Source: Sideroxydans sp. (lineage in GTDB: Bacteria; Pseudomonadota; Gammaproteobacteria; Burkholderiales; Gallionellaceae). Taken from it: a stretch of DNA of 64,000 nucleotides. A program made the position numbers and the translations under genes. Under the pieces are notes generated by a model. The model saw only the letters and a list, made by a program, of their open reading frames with translations, was not told the origin of the DNA and did not search any database. Shown here in pieces: positions 9,817 through 18,640 of the stretch (its first letter is position 1; the number at the start of each line of letters is the position of its first letter). Location: assembly GCA_029850585.1 (NCBI GenBank), contig JARCRQ010000093.1, positions 1 through 64,000 of the forward strand, given 5' to 3'.

Positions 9817-10162
9817 GCCTAGCTTGGTCTCCAAAAAACGCATTATCACCATCGCGCAAATGATGCACATCGAACCCGAATGGCATGAGCTAAGTGAACT
9901 CGAAAGTAGCGACGACACCCCGCTCATCGCGCCTATGGTGACGCTGCAAATTTTGGGCGGACGCAAAGAAAAAATCCGCGCCGGTGACGTGCTGGGCGCA
10001 CTCACGGGTGACGCGGGTTACACGCGCGAACAAATCGGCAAAATCAACGTCACCGAGTTTTCCACTTACGTTGCCGTGGCGAGAAATATCGCCTTGGAAG
10101 CGGTGCGCAAACTCAATGCAGGGAAGGTCAAAGGCAAAACAGTTAAAGTGCGCGCGCTGTAA
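9815..10162 (+). CDS. Orphan DbpA C-terminal RNA-binding domain (duplicated 3' end of dbpA, intact ORF)
   Basis: Residues from RIITIAQMMHIEP to the end match DbpA with only 2 aa differences; nucleotide differences mostly synonymous. Confidence 0.85.
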   Translation: MPSLVSKKRIITIAQMMHIEPEWHELSELESSDDTPLIAPMVTLQILGGRKEKIRAGDVLGALTGDAGYTREQIGKINVTEFSTYVAVARNIALEAVRKLNAGKVKGKTVKVRAL

Positions 10163-10429
10163 TTTGGAGTGATAAATATCGCCACGCACTGTCCACAATT
10201 CCCGTGCATGACTATGTGGGAATACTGTGGATAAGACGATATTTTTATGCGGATACAACTGGCTATACCATTAGCGCAATAATTGTTCGAGAACGCAGTA
10301 GAAATACTGATTTTTGATTGAGGTCTATGGATGCACCGAGTATCATGCCGCCGCACTAAGTTTATGGTGTGCAGTACGATTTAGCGTAACAGCAAGTTCT
10401 ATTCAATCAATCTAAGCAAGGGATTAACA

Positions 10430-10792
10430 ATGAAATTAGTTTATGTAAGTGCTATCGCTTTGACAGTTGCACTGTCAGGTTGCGCATCCATTTTGAACGA
10501 CAAAACGCAAGCAATTAACGTATCAAGCTCAACAGGCTCGGACATCCAAGGAACCGTTAACGGTATGCCCTTCAAAGCGCCTGGCGTCGTTTCAGTCATC
10601 CGTGAAAACAAGAACAAACTGTTCGTCACTGAAACCGAAGGCTGCACCAAAGAAACCATCGTTGAAAAATCCGTTGATCCAAAATTCTTCATCAACATTT
10701 TGAGCGGTGGTTCATTCGGTTCTTCGACCGACTACGCGTCTGACAAAATGTGGAAATACAACGAAAGCGTTGTGATTGCTTGCAAAAAATAA
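10430..10792 (+). CDS. Small lipoprotein
   Basis: Signal peptide and lipobox MKLVYVSAIALTVALSGCAS. Confidence 0.85.
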   Translation: MKLVYVSAIALTVALSGCASILNDKTQAINVSSSTGSDIQGTVNGMPFKAPGVVSVIRENKNKLFVTETEGCTKETIVEKSVDPKFFINILSGGSFGSSTDYASDKMWKYNESVVIACKK

Positions 10793-12642
10793 TGCCTCTC
10801 GTAACACGCTGGATAAAAAGCGGCTTCATTGCCGCTTTTTTATTGCTCTGTACTCACCCAGCTTTTGCCACACAAGCTGATGCCGACGCGCTTGTCGCGC
10901 AGCTCAATCTCAAGGCAACGCAACACCACCTTGCAAACTCATCGGTGTGGCAAGCCTTACTCCATGCCACGACCACACACAGCAACATTTCCGACCAAAA
11001 TTTCCTACTGAGCTTGCCCAGTTTTTCTTTAGCGGCGGAGCTGCAACACACTTTAGTTTTTCTATACTCAGGCGATACCAGCCATGTGTGCCGCTTTCCC
11101 GCGCGTTATGTGTGGCTACGTCAACAACTCGCTGCGCCTGAACTGCCACTAGATGATTGTCCTGATGTTATTGAGTTTCGTCGCAAAGCCCCGCTTGATG
11201 AAATAGCACTGGTATTTGCCAGCGAACGGATTGCTGAACCCGCCAGCATGTTGGGACATGCGTTTTTGAAATTGACAGGCAAGAATGCTGAAGGGTTATC
11301 TGTCAGCCATGCGATTACTTTTTACACAGATGCGAATACGTTGAATTTGCCTAAACTGCTGTTCGATAGCATGGTAATCGGCAAGCAAGGCTATTTCAGT
11401 CTCACGCCTTATGCCGAGCAACAGCAACGCTATGTAGATGAGGAACAACGCAATTTATGGGAATACACACTTGCGTTAAGTGGCGATCAAACCGAGCTGA
11501 TAGGTTTGCATTTATTGGAATTGAAGCAAACAAAGCTAACGTATTTTTTCCAAAAATATAATTGCGCGACGGTACTGAATTTCATCTTGGCGGTATCGGG
11601 TAAAAATATCGCGACACATGACTGGATATTAACGCCCAACGATTTAATTAAACACGCCCAGCACGCGGGGCTGATTAGCGAAACGCGCGTCATCACCCCG
11701 AGTCGCTGGTTGTTCTTAAACCTTTCCCAACAAGTTGGCGCGGCACAACGCGATGCTCTGATTAAGCAAGTCAAGCTAGGCACAGCAAGTGAATATATTG
11801 CGCAGCAAACAGGCGATTCCGCGTATCTCAATTTGGAATTGGCGCGCGCCTATAACCAATATGCTTACCTGACGCAACAGCTTGAGCAACAACGCTGGCA
11901 TGAAAATGAAGTCAGCCTAAGCAAGCTAAAACAGCAGCGGTTTGCAGCGTTGTCACTCAGCAACAATAACCGTTACGACCCCGTCAATACGCCCGCCGAT
12001 AGTCAGATAACGGTGAGTTCTCTGTACGACCATAATGGTGCGGCAATGAGCCTGACGCTTTTGCCTGTCTCGCATACTTTGCATGATGACAATCGCGCTT
12101 ATGCGAATGAATCCAGTCTGCAACTATTTGCGACCACGCTAAAGATTCCGACGCGTAGTCAGCAAATCGAGTTAGACCAACTTACTATTTTTGAGATGCA
12201 ATCTTTGCTGCCTTACGACGCAATCACAGGCGGCGCGGCGAGCCGTTTTCGACTGGCAATCGAGCCGCAAAAAGATCAGCAGTTGTTGCTACATCGCGTG
12301 TTTGCCATGAGCGGCGGCTACGGTCTGAGTCAAAGAGTGACGGACGATATAGATGCGTACGCATTGCTCGGTGGCGGCATTAGTTACACAAGTGCGCGGG
12401 GATTTTTTTATACGACGCTAGAGTCAGGCGCAATTATTCGTGAAGTGTGGGATATGAAAAGCGCGTTGCTGTTGACGCGTACCGACCGTCAATTTGCAGC
12501 CAACTCGCACTACTACACCGCCAATTTGAATCAAGCTAAGTTTCTAACGCCTGACACCAGCATCAGCTTTAGTTGGCAGCGCGACTTTAATCAAAGCCAA
12601 CAGCAACACCGTGTTGCGCTCTCGTTCAAGCAGCTGTTTTAA
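10792..12642 (+). CDS. DUF4105-like exported/membrane protein
   Basis: N-terminal signal sequence; ASMLGHAFLKL and YFFQKYNCATVLNF motifs; TAATG overlap with lipoprotein. Confidence 0.75.
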   Translation: MPLVTRWIKSGFIAAFLLLCTHPAFATQADADALVAQLNLKATQHHLANSSVWQALLHATTTHSNISDQNFLLSLPSFSLAAELQHTLVFLYSGDTSHVCRFPARYVWLRQQLAAPELPLDDCPDVIEFRRKAPLDEIALVFASERIAEPASMLGHAFLKLTGKNAEGLSVSHAITFYTDANTLNLPKLLFDSMVIGKQGYFSLTPYAEQQQRYVDEEQRNLWEYTLALSGDQTELIGLHLLELKQTKLTYFFQKYNCATVLNFILAVSGKNIATHDWILTPNDLIKHAQHAGLISETRVITPSRWLFLNLSQQVGAAQRDALIKQVKLGTASEYIAQQTGDSAYLNLELARAYNQYAYLTQQLEQQRWHENEVSLSKLKQQRFAALSLSNNNRYDPVNTPADSQITVSSLYDHNGAAMSLTLLPVSHTLHDDNRAYANESSLQLFATTLKIPTRSQQIELDQLTIFEMQSLLPYDAITGGAASRFRLAIEPQKDQQLLLHRVFAMSGGYGLSQRVTDDIDAYALLGGGISYTSARGFFYTTLESGAIIREVWDMKSALLLTRTDRQFAANSHYYTANLNQAKFLTPDTSISFSWQRDFNQSQQQHRVALSFKQLF

Positions 12643-12647
12643 GCCCA

Positions 12648-13079
12648 CTAGCTTCCGCCCAGCACCAGCAAATTTTTTGCTTTCGCACCTGCAATCGCAG
12701 CGAGTGGAATACCTCTATCTAGCGTGACAAATCGTCCGCCTTGTTGCGTAGCGAGGGCGAGCAGATAAACATCGGTCAGATGGCGTGAGCTGAGAATTTT
12801 TTGCCAGTCCACTTGGTCATTCAGCAAGCTAACTGAATCCGCCCAAAATTCATGCGCGTGATGCTGTGTTGCCGCCGTCAAGCGTTCGGCAATTTGTGCG
12901 GCAAGAACAGCATTCGGGTAGCTGGGTTGCGACAAAATATGCAAGCAGCCGTTTTGCGTAATCGGGCAAGAAGCCCAACCTGCCTTGAGATGCGCGCCTA
13001 ACCAGTCGCTCACCAAAGCATGATGACATGGTTGCTATCGAACAACGCAATCAGCACGTTGACATCCAGTAGCGCGCAT
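12648..13079 (-). pseudogene. VapC-like PIN toxin, disrupted by two frameshifts
   Basis: LLDVNVLIALFDSNHV in one frame, then HHALVSDWLGAHLK...LTDVYLLALATQQGGRFVTLDR in another; ATG frame hits TAG between them. Confidence 0.75.
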
Positions 13080-13213
13080 CACACGCCTTCCGCATCACGC
13101 AAGCGATTGACCAGCTCATTGCTGATGACATTTTTACCTTTAGGTAAAGGCTGAAATCCAGCTACGCCCGATGCGCGCACTGTGCCGCTGTTTAATGCTG
13201 TTTTCCCGGTCAT
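13079..13213 (-). CDS. VapB-like antitoxin (44 aa)
   Basis: MTGKTALNSGTVRASGVAGFQPLPKGKNVISNELVNRLRDAEGV; TGATG overlap with the PIN gene. Confidence 0.75.
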   Translation of the reverse strand: MTGKTALNSGTVRASGVAGFQPLPKGKNVISNELVNRLRDAEGV

Positions 13214-13247
13214 TGCTAGGCTTGATGCGGCTTGGCGCACCCGCAAT

Positions 13248-13282
13248 AAAAAAGGCTCACCAACTTGGTGAGCCTTTTTAGG
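13248..13282. terminator. Strong bidirectional terminator hairpin at the rnpB 3' side
   Basis: aaaaaaggctcaccaacttggtgagcctttttta. Confidence 0.88.
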
Positions 13283-13795
13283 ATGAGGTGAAGTTAGCCG
13301 TTAAGCCGGGTTCTGTCGTGGACAGTCATTCCTCTAGGCGTTTCGTTACCTGACGCTCAAGCAATCTACCCGCTGACGACGCGAGCCACGCCAATGTCAG
13401 CCTATTTGATCTTGCTCCGAATGGGGTTTACCTTGCCACGCGTGTTACCACGCGCGCGGTGAGCTCTTACCTCGCCATTTCGCCCTTACCTGTTCCGAAT
13501 AAAAATTCTTGCGAAAATAAATCCAGTCATCGGCGGTATGTTTTCTGTGGCACTTTCCATCACCTCACGGTGTCCGGCCATTAACCGGCATTCTGCTCTG
13601 TGGAGCCCGGACTTTCCTCTCCGTTCGCAAGCTCACGAAGAGAAAAGTCCGAGTTTCCCCGAACTTTGGCTTCGGCTAACTTGCTTACGCAATTTACCCT
13701 ACACCGCAACCCACTCGCTTACGCGAGCCAGTTGTCCTCTCCGTATCACTTCATACGCAGCGACTGTCTAGCCAACTTCGGCGCGCAGTCTATCA
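13283..13795 (-). ncRNA. rnpB: RNase P RNA (bacterial type A) containing an insertion; ends approximate
   Basis: Minus strand: GACAGTCGCTGCG..., GAGAGGAAAGTCCGGGCTCCACAGAGCAG, TAGAGGAATGACTGTCCACGACAGAACCCGGCTTA. Confidence 0.95.
13615..13744 (-). repeat. 110-bp intervening sequence (13625-13734) flanked by 10-bp direct repeats TCCTCTCCGT within rnpB
   Basis: Direct repeats at 13615-13624 and 13735-13744; excising one repeat plus the insert restores GACAGTCGCTGCGTATGAAGTGATACGGAGAGGAAAGTCCGGGCTCC. Confidence 0.88.
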
Positions 13796-13826
13796 CAGCG
13801 AGCGTTTGGCTTAGTCGTGAAAATGG

Positions 13827-15305
13827 CTAGCTGGCGGGGCTGATTTGCAAGCTGATGCCTAGCGTTTTCCATTGCCGCGCTTCTTCTTGCAAGGCGGCTT
13901 CGGTGAGGGTGTTTTGCGCGAGCCAGTCGCTCGAGAGCGTCAGATGGAATTTTGCACCCGTGAATTGCGCACGGATGGCGGGCAACAAGGTGTCGCTGCG
14001 ATTGCGATAAAACAGGCTGGCTAAACGCAAGCTCATCAGCAGGATTAAATCGGCAGGTGTCGTAAGCGTGGCTTTACATTTCTCCAGCCCGCCACGATGG
14101 GCGAGTACTAACAAGCTCATCCGTGCTTGTTCTTTTTTCGAGAAACCTGGCATATCGGCATGCGCCAAAATATACGCACTGTGTTTGTGATAACCGTTGT
14201 GCGCGATGCGCGTGCCGATTTCATGCAGACGGGTAATCCAGCTTAGAAAATGTAACGCCGCTTCGGCTTCCTCATCGCCTAAAAATTGCTCAGCTAATAA
14301 TTGTCCCAGCTGCCCGACACGCTGCGCTTGTTTGCTATCGACTTGATAGCGACGCATAAAGTTTTGCGCGGTGATGTCGCGCATATCTGCGTTATGCGCG
14401 CGCCCCCACAAATCATGCAGCACGCCTTCACGCAATGCGCCAATCGCAGGCTGCATTTGGGTAATGTCTAACTCGCAAAATGCCGCGTACATAATAGCAA
14501 AGCCACCCGCAAAAGCAGCGATACGATCAGCCTTTAATCCATGCAGCTCAAGCTTTTGCACCTCACCAACTTTGAGAATATGGCTGCGTAATTTTTCTAA
14601 GCCCGCACGCGTAATGCCGCTGTCGCTGTAGCCATTTTGTTCCAACACTTCGCACAACATTTTTGCCGTGCCTGATGAACCCCACGCTTCTTGCCATTGC
14701 CCGCGATAAGCATTGCTGATGGTTTGCAGCTCGCTACGCGCGGCAAGCTCGGCTTCGTGCAGTGCAGCTTTGGTGATTTTTCCATGGGCAAAAAAGCGTG
14801 CGCTAAAACTGACGCAGCCCATGTACAGGCTCTCTAATTTAATCGGTGTCAGCCCGCTGCCAATAATAAATTCGGTCGAGCCGCCGCCGATGTCCATGAC
14901 TAAACGCGGCACACTGGAAGGCGGTAAGCCGTGCGCCACGCCTTGATAAATCAGCCGCGCTTCTTCGCGCCCCGCAATCACTTCGATGGGGAAACCTAAT
15001 GCTTTTTCCGCGAGAGGAATAAATTCGGCAGCGTTTTTAGCCACACGCAAAGAGTTGGTGCCGACCGCGCGCACCGCCTCAAGCGGCATACCACGCAAAC
15101 GTTCCGCGAAGCGTGCCAAGGCAGTCAGCGCACGGTGTTGCGCGGCGGCATCGAGATAATTATCAGCCGTGAGCCCCGCCGCCAAACGCACCGATTCGCG
15201 CATCCCATCTTGCATATAGAGCTGCTCGCCTTCGACGCGCGCGATTTGCAGCCGAAAACTATTCGAGCCTAAATCGACGGCGGCAAGCAGAGGATGGGAT
15301 TGCAC
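13827..15305 (-). CDS. ppx: Exopolyphosphatase (Ppx/GppA family)
   Basis: AAVDLGSNSFRLQIAR, VMDIGGGSTEFIIG. Confidence 0.93.
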   Translation of the reverse strand: MQSHPLLAAVDLGSNSFRLQIARVEGEQLYMQDGMRESVRLAAGLTADNYLDAAAQHRALTALARFAERLRGMPLEAVRAVGTNSLRVAKNAAEFIPLAEKALGFPIEVIAGREEARLIYQGVAHGLPPSSVPRLVMDIGGGSTEFIIGSGLTPIKLESLYMGCVSFSARFFAHGKITKAALHEAELAARSELQTISNAYRGQWQEAWGSSGTAKMLCEVLEQNGYSDSGITRAGLEKLRSHILKVGEVQKLELHGLKADRIAAFAGGFAIMYAAFCELDITQMQPAIGALREGVLHDLWGRAHNADMRDITAQNFMRRYQVDSKQAQRVGQLGQLLAEQFLGDEEAEAALHFLSWITRLHEIGTRIAHNGYHKHSAYILAHADMPGFSKKEQARMSLLVLAHRGGLEKCKATLTTPADLILLMSLRLASLFYRNRSDTLLPAIRAQFTGAKFHLTLSSDWLAQNTLTEAALQEEARQWKTLGISLQISPAS

Positions 15306-15310
15306 GGGAG

Positions 15311-16024
15311 TTATTGCTGAACTTCGCGTTCGATTTCGTCGGTGGTGACATGACGCACATCGCGCCCTTTGACCATGTAAATTACATATTCCGCCATGTT
15401 TTGCGCATGGTCGCCGATGCGTTCAATCGCTTTTGCGACGAATAAAATTTCCAGTGAAGTTGAAATGGTGCGCGGATCTTCCATCATAAAAGTGATGAGA
15501 TAACGCATGATGGAACGGAACTCTTCATCCACTTGATCGTCCTGACGCACCACTTGTGCTGCCATCATCACATCCAAGCGGGCAAAAGCATCCAAGGCTT
15601 TACGCAACATGTCCACGGCGATTTCAGAAGCGTTTTTAATTTCGTGATAACGCGGGAAAGCCAACACATTTTTTTGCGACAACATTTTCGCCATGCGTGC
15701 GATTTTTTCCGCTTCGTCACCGATGCGTTCCAAATCGGTGATGGTTTTCACCACGGTCATAATCAAACGTAAATCGCCCGCAGTCGGTTGGCGGCGCGCA
15801 ATCATCTGACTACATGCCTCATCAATTTTGACCTCCATCGCATTGACACGATGGTCTTCGGCAATCACACGATTCATCAACGACACATCGCCGCTAATCA
15901 GCGACTCAATGGCATTTTTAATTTGGCTTTCAACCAAGCCGCCCATGTGCAACACGCTGGCGCGAATAGATTCGAGTTCGGTGTCAAACTGCTTGGAAAT
16001 ATGATCGTGATTCGGCATGGACAT
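15311..16024 (-). CDS. phoU: Phosphate transport system regulator PhoU
   Basis: HISKQFDTELESIRASVLHMGGLVE...RIGDEAEKIARM...RIGDHAQNMAEYVIYMVKGRDVRH. Confidence 0.95.
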   Translation of the reverse strand: MSMPNHDHISKQFDTELESIRASVLHMGGLVESQIKNAIESLISGDVSLMNRVIAEDHRVNAMEVKIDEACSQMIARRQPTAGDLRLIMTVVKTITDLERIGDEAEKIARMAKMLSQKNVLAFPRYHEIKNASEIAVDMLRKALDAFARLDVMMAAQVVRQDDQVDEEFRSIMRYLITFMMEDPRTISTSLEILFVAKAIERIGDHAQNMAEYVIYMVKGRDVRHVTTDEIEREVQQ

Positions 16025-16085
16025 TCCTTAAATTAAAACAATCGAACACTATGCAATAGCGACATTAAAGTTTAATGACAGCAAC

Positions 16086-16748
16086 TTAAACGGTGTAAGT
16101 TTTCACGCCTTCTGGTGTACCCAACAACAACACATCGGCAGCACGGCGCGCAAACAAACCGTTGGTCACTACCCCTGCGATATGGTCTAAGGCAGACTCT
16201 AATTCGACGGGATTCATAATTTGTAAACCGTGTACATCTAAAATGATATTACCATTATCGGTGGTGAAACCTTCACGCAATTTTGGCTGTCCGCCGAGCG
16301 CAATCAGTTGACGTGCTACACCGCTGCGCGCCATCGGAATGACCTCAATCGGTAACGGGAATTTACCTAGCACATCGACCAATTTAGACGCATCGCACAA
16401 GCAGATAAATTTCTGGCTGCATGAGGCAACAATTTTCTCGCGCGTCAACGCGCCGCCCCCGCCTTTAACCATATGCAAGTGACGCGTAATTTCATCCGCA
16501 CCGTCCACATACACAGGCATTTCACCCGCATCATTCAAGCTAAAAACCTCGATGCCGTGTGCTTGCAAGCGTTTCGCCGAAGCCTCCGAACTCGCCACTG
16601 CGCCACGAATTTTGTGTTTAATTTTCGCCAGCTCATCAATAAACATATTGGCGGTCGAGCCTGTGCCCACACCGACGATGCAGTCCGCTGGTACATACGC
16701 AATCGCAGCAGCCGCTACCGCGCGTTTCAAATCATCTTGACTTAACAT
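16086..16748 (-). CDS. rpiA: Ribose-5-phosphate isomerase A
   Basis: [39 protein letters not shown]. Confidence 0.96.
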   Translation of the reverse strand: MLSQDDLKRAVAAAAIAYVPADCIVGVGTGSTANMFIDELAKIKHKIRGAVASSEASAKRLQAHGIEVFSLNDAGEMPVYVDGADEITRHLHMVKGGGGALTREKIVASCSQKFICLCDASKLVDVLGKFPLPIEVIPMARSGVARQLIALGGQPKLREGFTTDNGNIILDVHGLQIMNPVELESALDHIAGVVTNGLFARRAADVLLLGTPEGVKTYTV

Positions 16749-16906
16749 TACATTCTCTTTCACAAAAAATTAGCGGCGGATTATTGCAGGAATTAGCGCG
16801 CTTAGGAAACTCATCGCAATTTTTTAATGCAGCAGGCGAGAGGACTTAACAAAAAGCCTTGCTGTGGTAAGCTGCGCGGCCTTTTTTAACGCCACTCATT
16901 TTGTTT

Positions 16907-17992
16907 ATGTCGTCGCTTCCTGCCTTAATCAATCAGCTTGTCCGTCCTGAAATTTTGGCGTTAAACGCTTATCACGTACCCGCCAGTGCGGGCATGGTCA
17001 AGCTCGACGCGATGGAAAATCCCTATCTTGTCCCCGCTGCCTTGCGTGCCGAAATTGCGGCGGCGGTCAGTGAGGCTGCCATCAATCGTTATCCCGATCC
17101 AAGTGCGCAAGGCTTGCGCCAAAAAATTCGCGACTTATTGCAATTAAGCGACGATATGGACGTGTTGCTAGGCAACGGCTCGGACGAGTTAATCCAATTG
17201 TTGGCAATGGCAGTGAATAAACCGAATGCCACTTTACTCAGCGTTGAGCCGTCGTTTGTGATGTACAAAATGATCGCCACGTTTTTGGGGATGCGCTATG
17301 TCGGCGTGCCGCTCGCGGCGGATTTTTCGCTCGATATGAGCGCGATGTTGGCGAGCATCGAACGCGAACAACCCGCGCTCATTTTCTTGGCATACCCCAA
17401 CAATCCGACTGGCAATGCCTTTTCTACCGCCGACATCCAGCAAATTTTGTGTGCCGCGCAGGGCTTAGTGGTCGTTGATGAAGCCTATTACGCATTTGCC
17501 GAAAACAGCTTTGTGGCGCATCTGACCGACTACCCCAATCTGCTAGTGATGCGCACCTTTTCTAAGCTCGGTATGGCGGGTTTGCGCTTAGGCTTTTTGG
17601 TTGGCGATAAGCGTTGGTTGGCGCAGCTCGATAAGCTGCGCTTACCGTATAATGTCGGCGTTTTGCCGCAGCTGGTTGCGAGCAAACTGTTGCAACATCA
17701 CGACGTGTTGCTCACTCAAGCGGCACAAATCAAACAAGATAGAAGCAAGCTGGCGCAGCAACTAAGTGCCATCACGGGCGTACAAGTGTTTGCCAGCTCG
17801 GCAAATTTTTTATTGCTGCGCGTGGCGCATGCCCAAGAAATTTTTGCAGGCTTAAAACAGCGCGGCGTGTTGATTAAAAACCTGCACGGCGGACATGCAA
17901 TGTTAGAAAATTGTCTGCGCGTAACCGTGGGTACGCCAGCAGAAAACGAGCGGTTTATAGTGGCTTTCAAAGAAAGTATTCAGCAAGGCTAG
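16907..17992 (+). CDS. hisC: Histidinol-phosphate aminotransferase
   Basis: [43 protein letters not shown]. Confidence 0.95.
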   Translation: MSSLPALINQLVRPEILALNAYHVPASAGMVKLDAMENPYLVPAALRAEIAAAVSEAAINRYPDPSAQGLRQKIRDLLQLSDDMDVLLGNGSDELIQLLAMAVNKPNATLLSVEPSFVMYKMIATFLGMRYVGVPLAADFSLDMSAMLASIEREQPALIFLAYPNNPTGNAFSTADIQQILCAAQGLVVVDEAYYAFAENSFVAHLTDYPNLLVMRTFSKLGMAGLRLGFLVGDKRWLAQLDKLRLPYNVGVLPQLVASKLLQHHDVLLTQAAQIKQDRSKLAQQLSAITGVQVFASSANFLLLRVAHAQEIFAGLKQRGVLIKNLHGGHAMLENCLRVTVGTPAENERFIVAFKESIQQG

Positions 17993-18006
17993 GTTAGTCA
18001 TAATCT

Positions 18007-18038
18007 TGTGGGAGCTTGATTTATCAAGCTCCCACACA
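18007..18038. repeat. Perfect palindrome TGTGGGAGCTTGATTTATCAAGCTCCCACA (REP-like)
   Basis: Inverted repeat directly upstream of hisB SD; related sequences at 56812-56843 and 56880-56905. Confidence 0.85.
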
Positions 18039-18050
18039 CAGGAGAAAATT

Positions 18051-18638
18051 ATGCGTAGTGCAACCGTCACACGAAATACTTTAGAAACTCAAATCAGCGT
18101 CGCACTGAATTTGGATGGCACGGGCAAGGCTAAGTTTGATACGGGCTTGCCGTTTCTCGACCACATGCTCGACCAAATTGCGCGCCACGGTTTGCTCGAT
18201 TTTGACATCGTCGCAAAAGGCGATTTGCATATTGACGCGCATCACACCGTTGAAGACATCGGCATCACGCTAGGTCAGGCTTTTAATCAAGCGGTGGGCG
18301 ACAAAAGGGGCTTGCGTCGTTACGGTCACGCTTATGTGCCGCTCGATGAAGCCTTGTCGCGCGTGGTGTTGGATTTGTCGGGTCGTCCCGGTTTGGAATT
18401 TAATTGCGCGTTTGTGCGTGGCAGTATCGGCAATTTTGATGTGGATTTATTCCATGAATTTTTCCAAGGTTTCACCAATCACGCGCTGGTGACTTTGCAC
18501 ATCGACAATCTCGCAGGAAAAAATGCGCATCACCAAGCCGAAACTATCTTCAAAGCCTTCGGTCGCGCGCTGCGCATGGCGTTGGAACACGATCCGCGTA
18601 TGGCGGGCATGATGCCTTCAACTAAGGGTTCGTTATAA
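18051..18638 (+). CDS. hisB: Imidazoleglycerol-phosphate dehydratase
   Basis: [46 protein letters not shown]. Confidence 0.96.
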   Translation: MRSATVTRNTLETQISVALNLDGTGKAKFDTGLPFLDHMLDQIARHGLLDFDIVAKGDLHIDAHHTVEDIGITLGQAFNQAVGDKRGLRRYGHAYVPLDEALSRVVLDLSGRPGLEFNCAFVRGSIGNFDVDLFHEFFQGFTNHALVTLHIDNLAGKNAHHQAETIFKAFGRALRMALEHDPRMAGMMPSTKGSL

Positions 18639-18640
18639 AA

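Noticed and set aside
7491-10162. Sequencing or assembly duplication as the explanation for the second dbpA tail
   Set aside because: The copies differ at about a dozen mostly synonymous positions and are separated by unique TA genes, so they are not a simple assembly repeat.
13538-13830. ORFs at 13538-13771 and 13600-13830
   Set aside because: They lie on the complement of rnpB, which accounts for the sequence.
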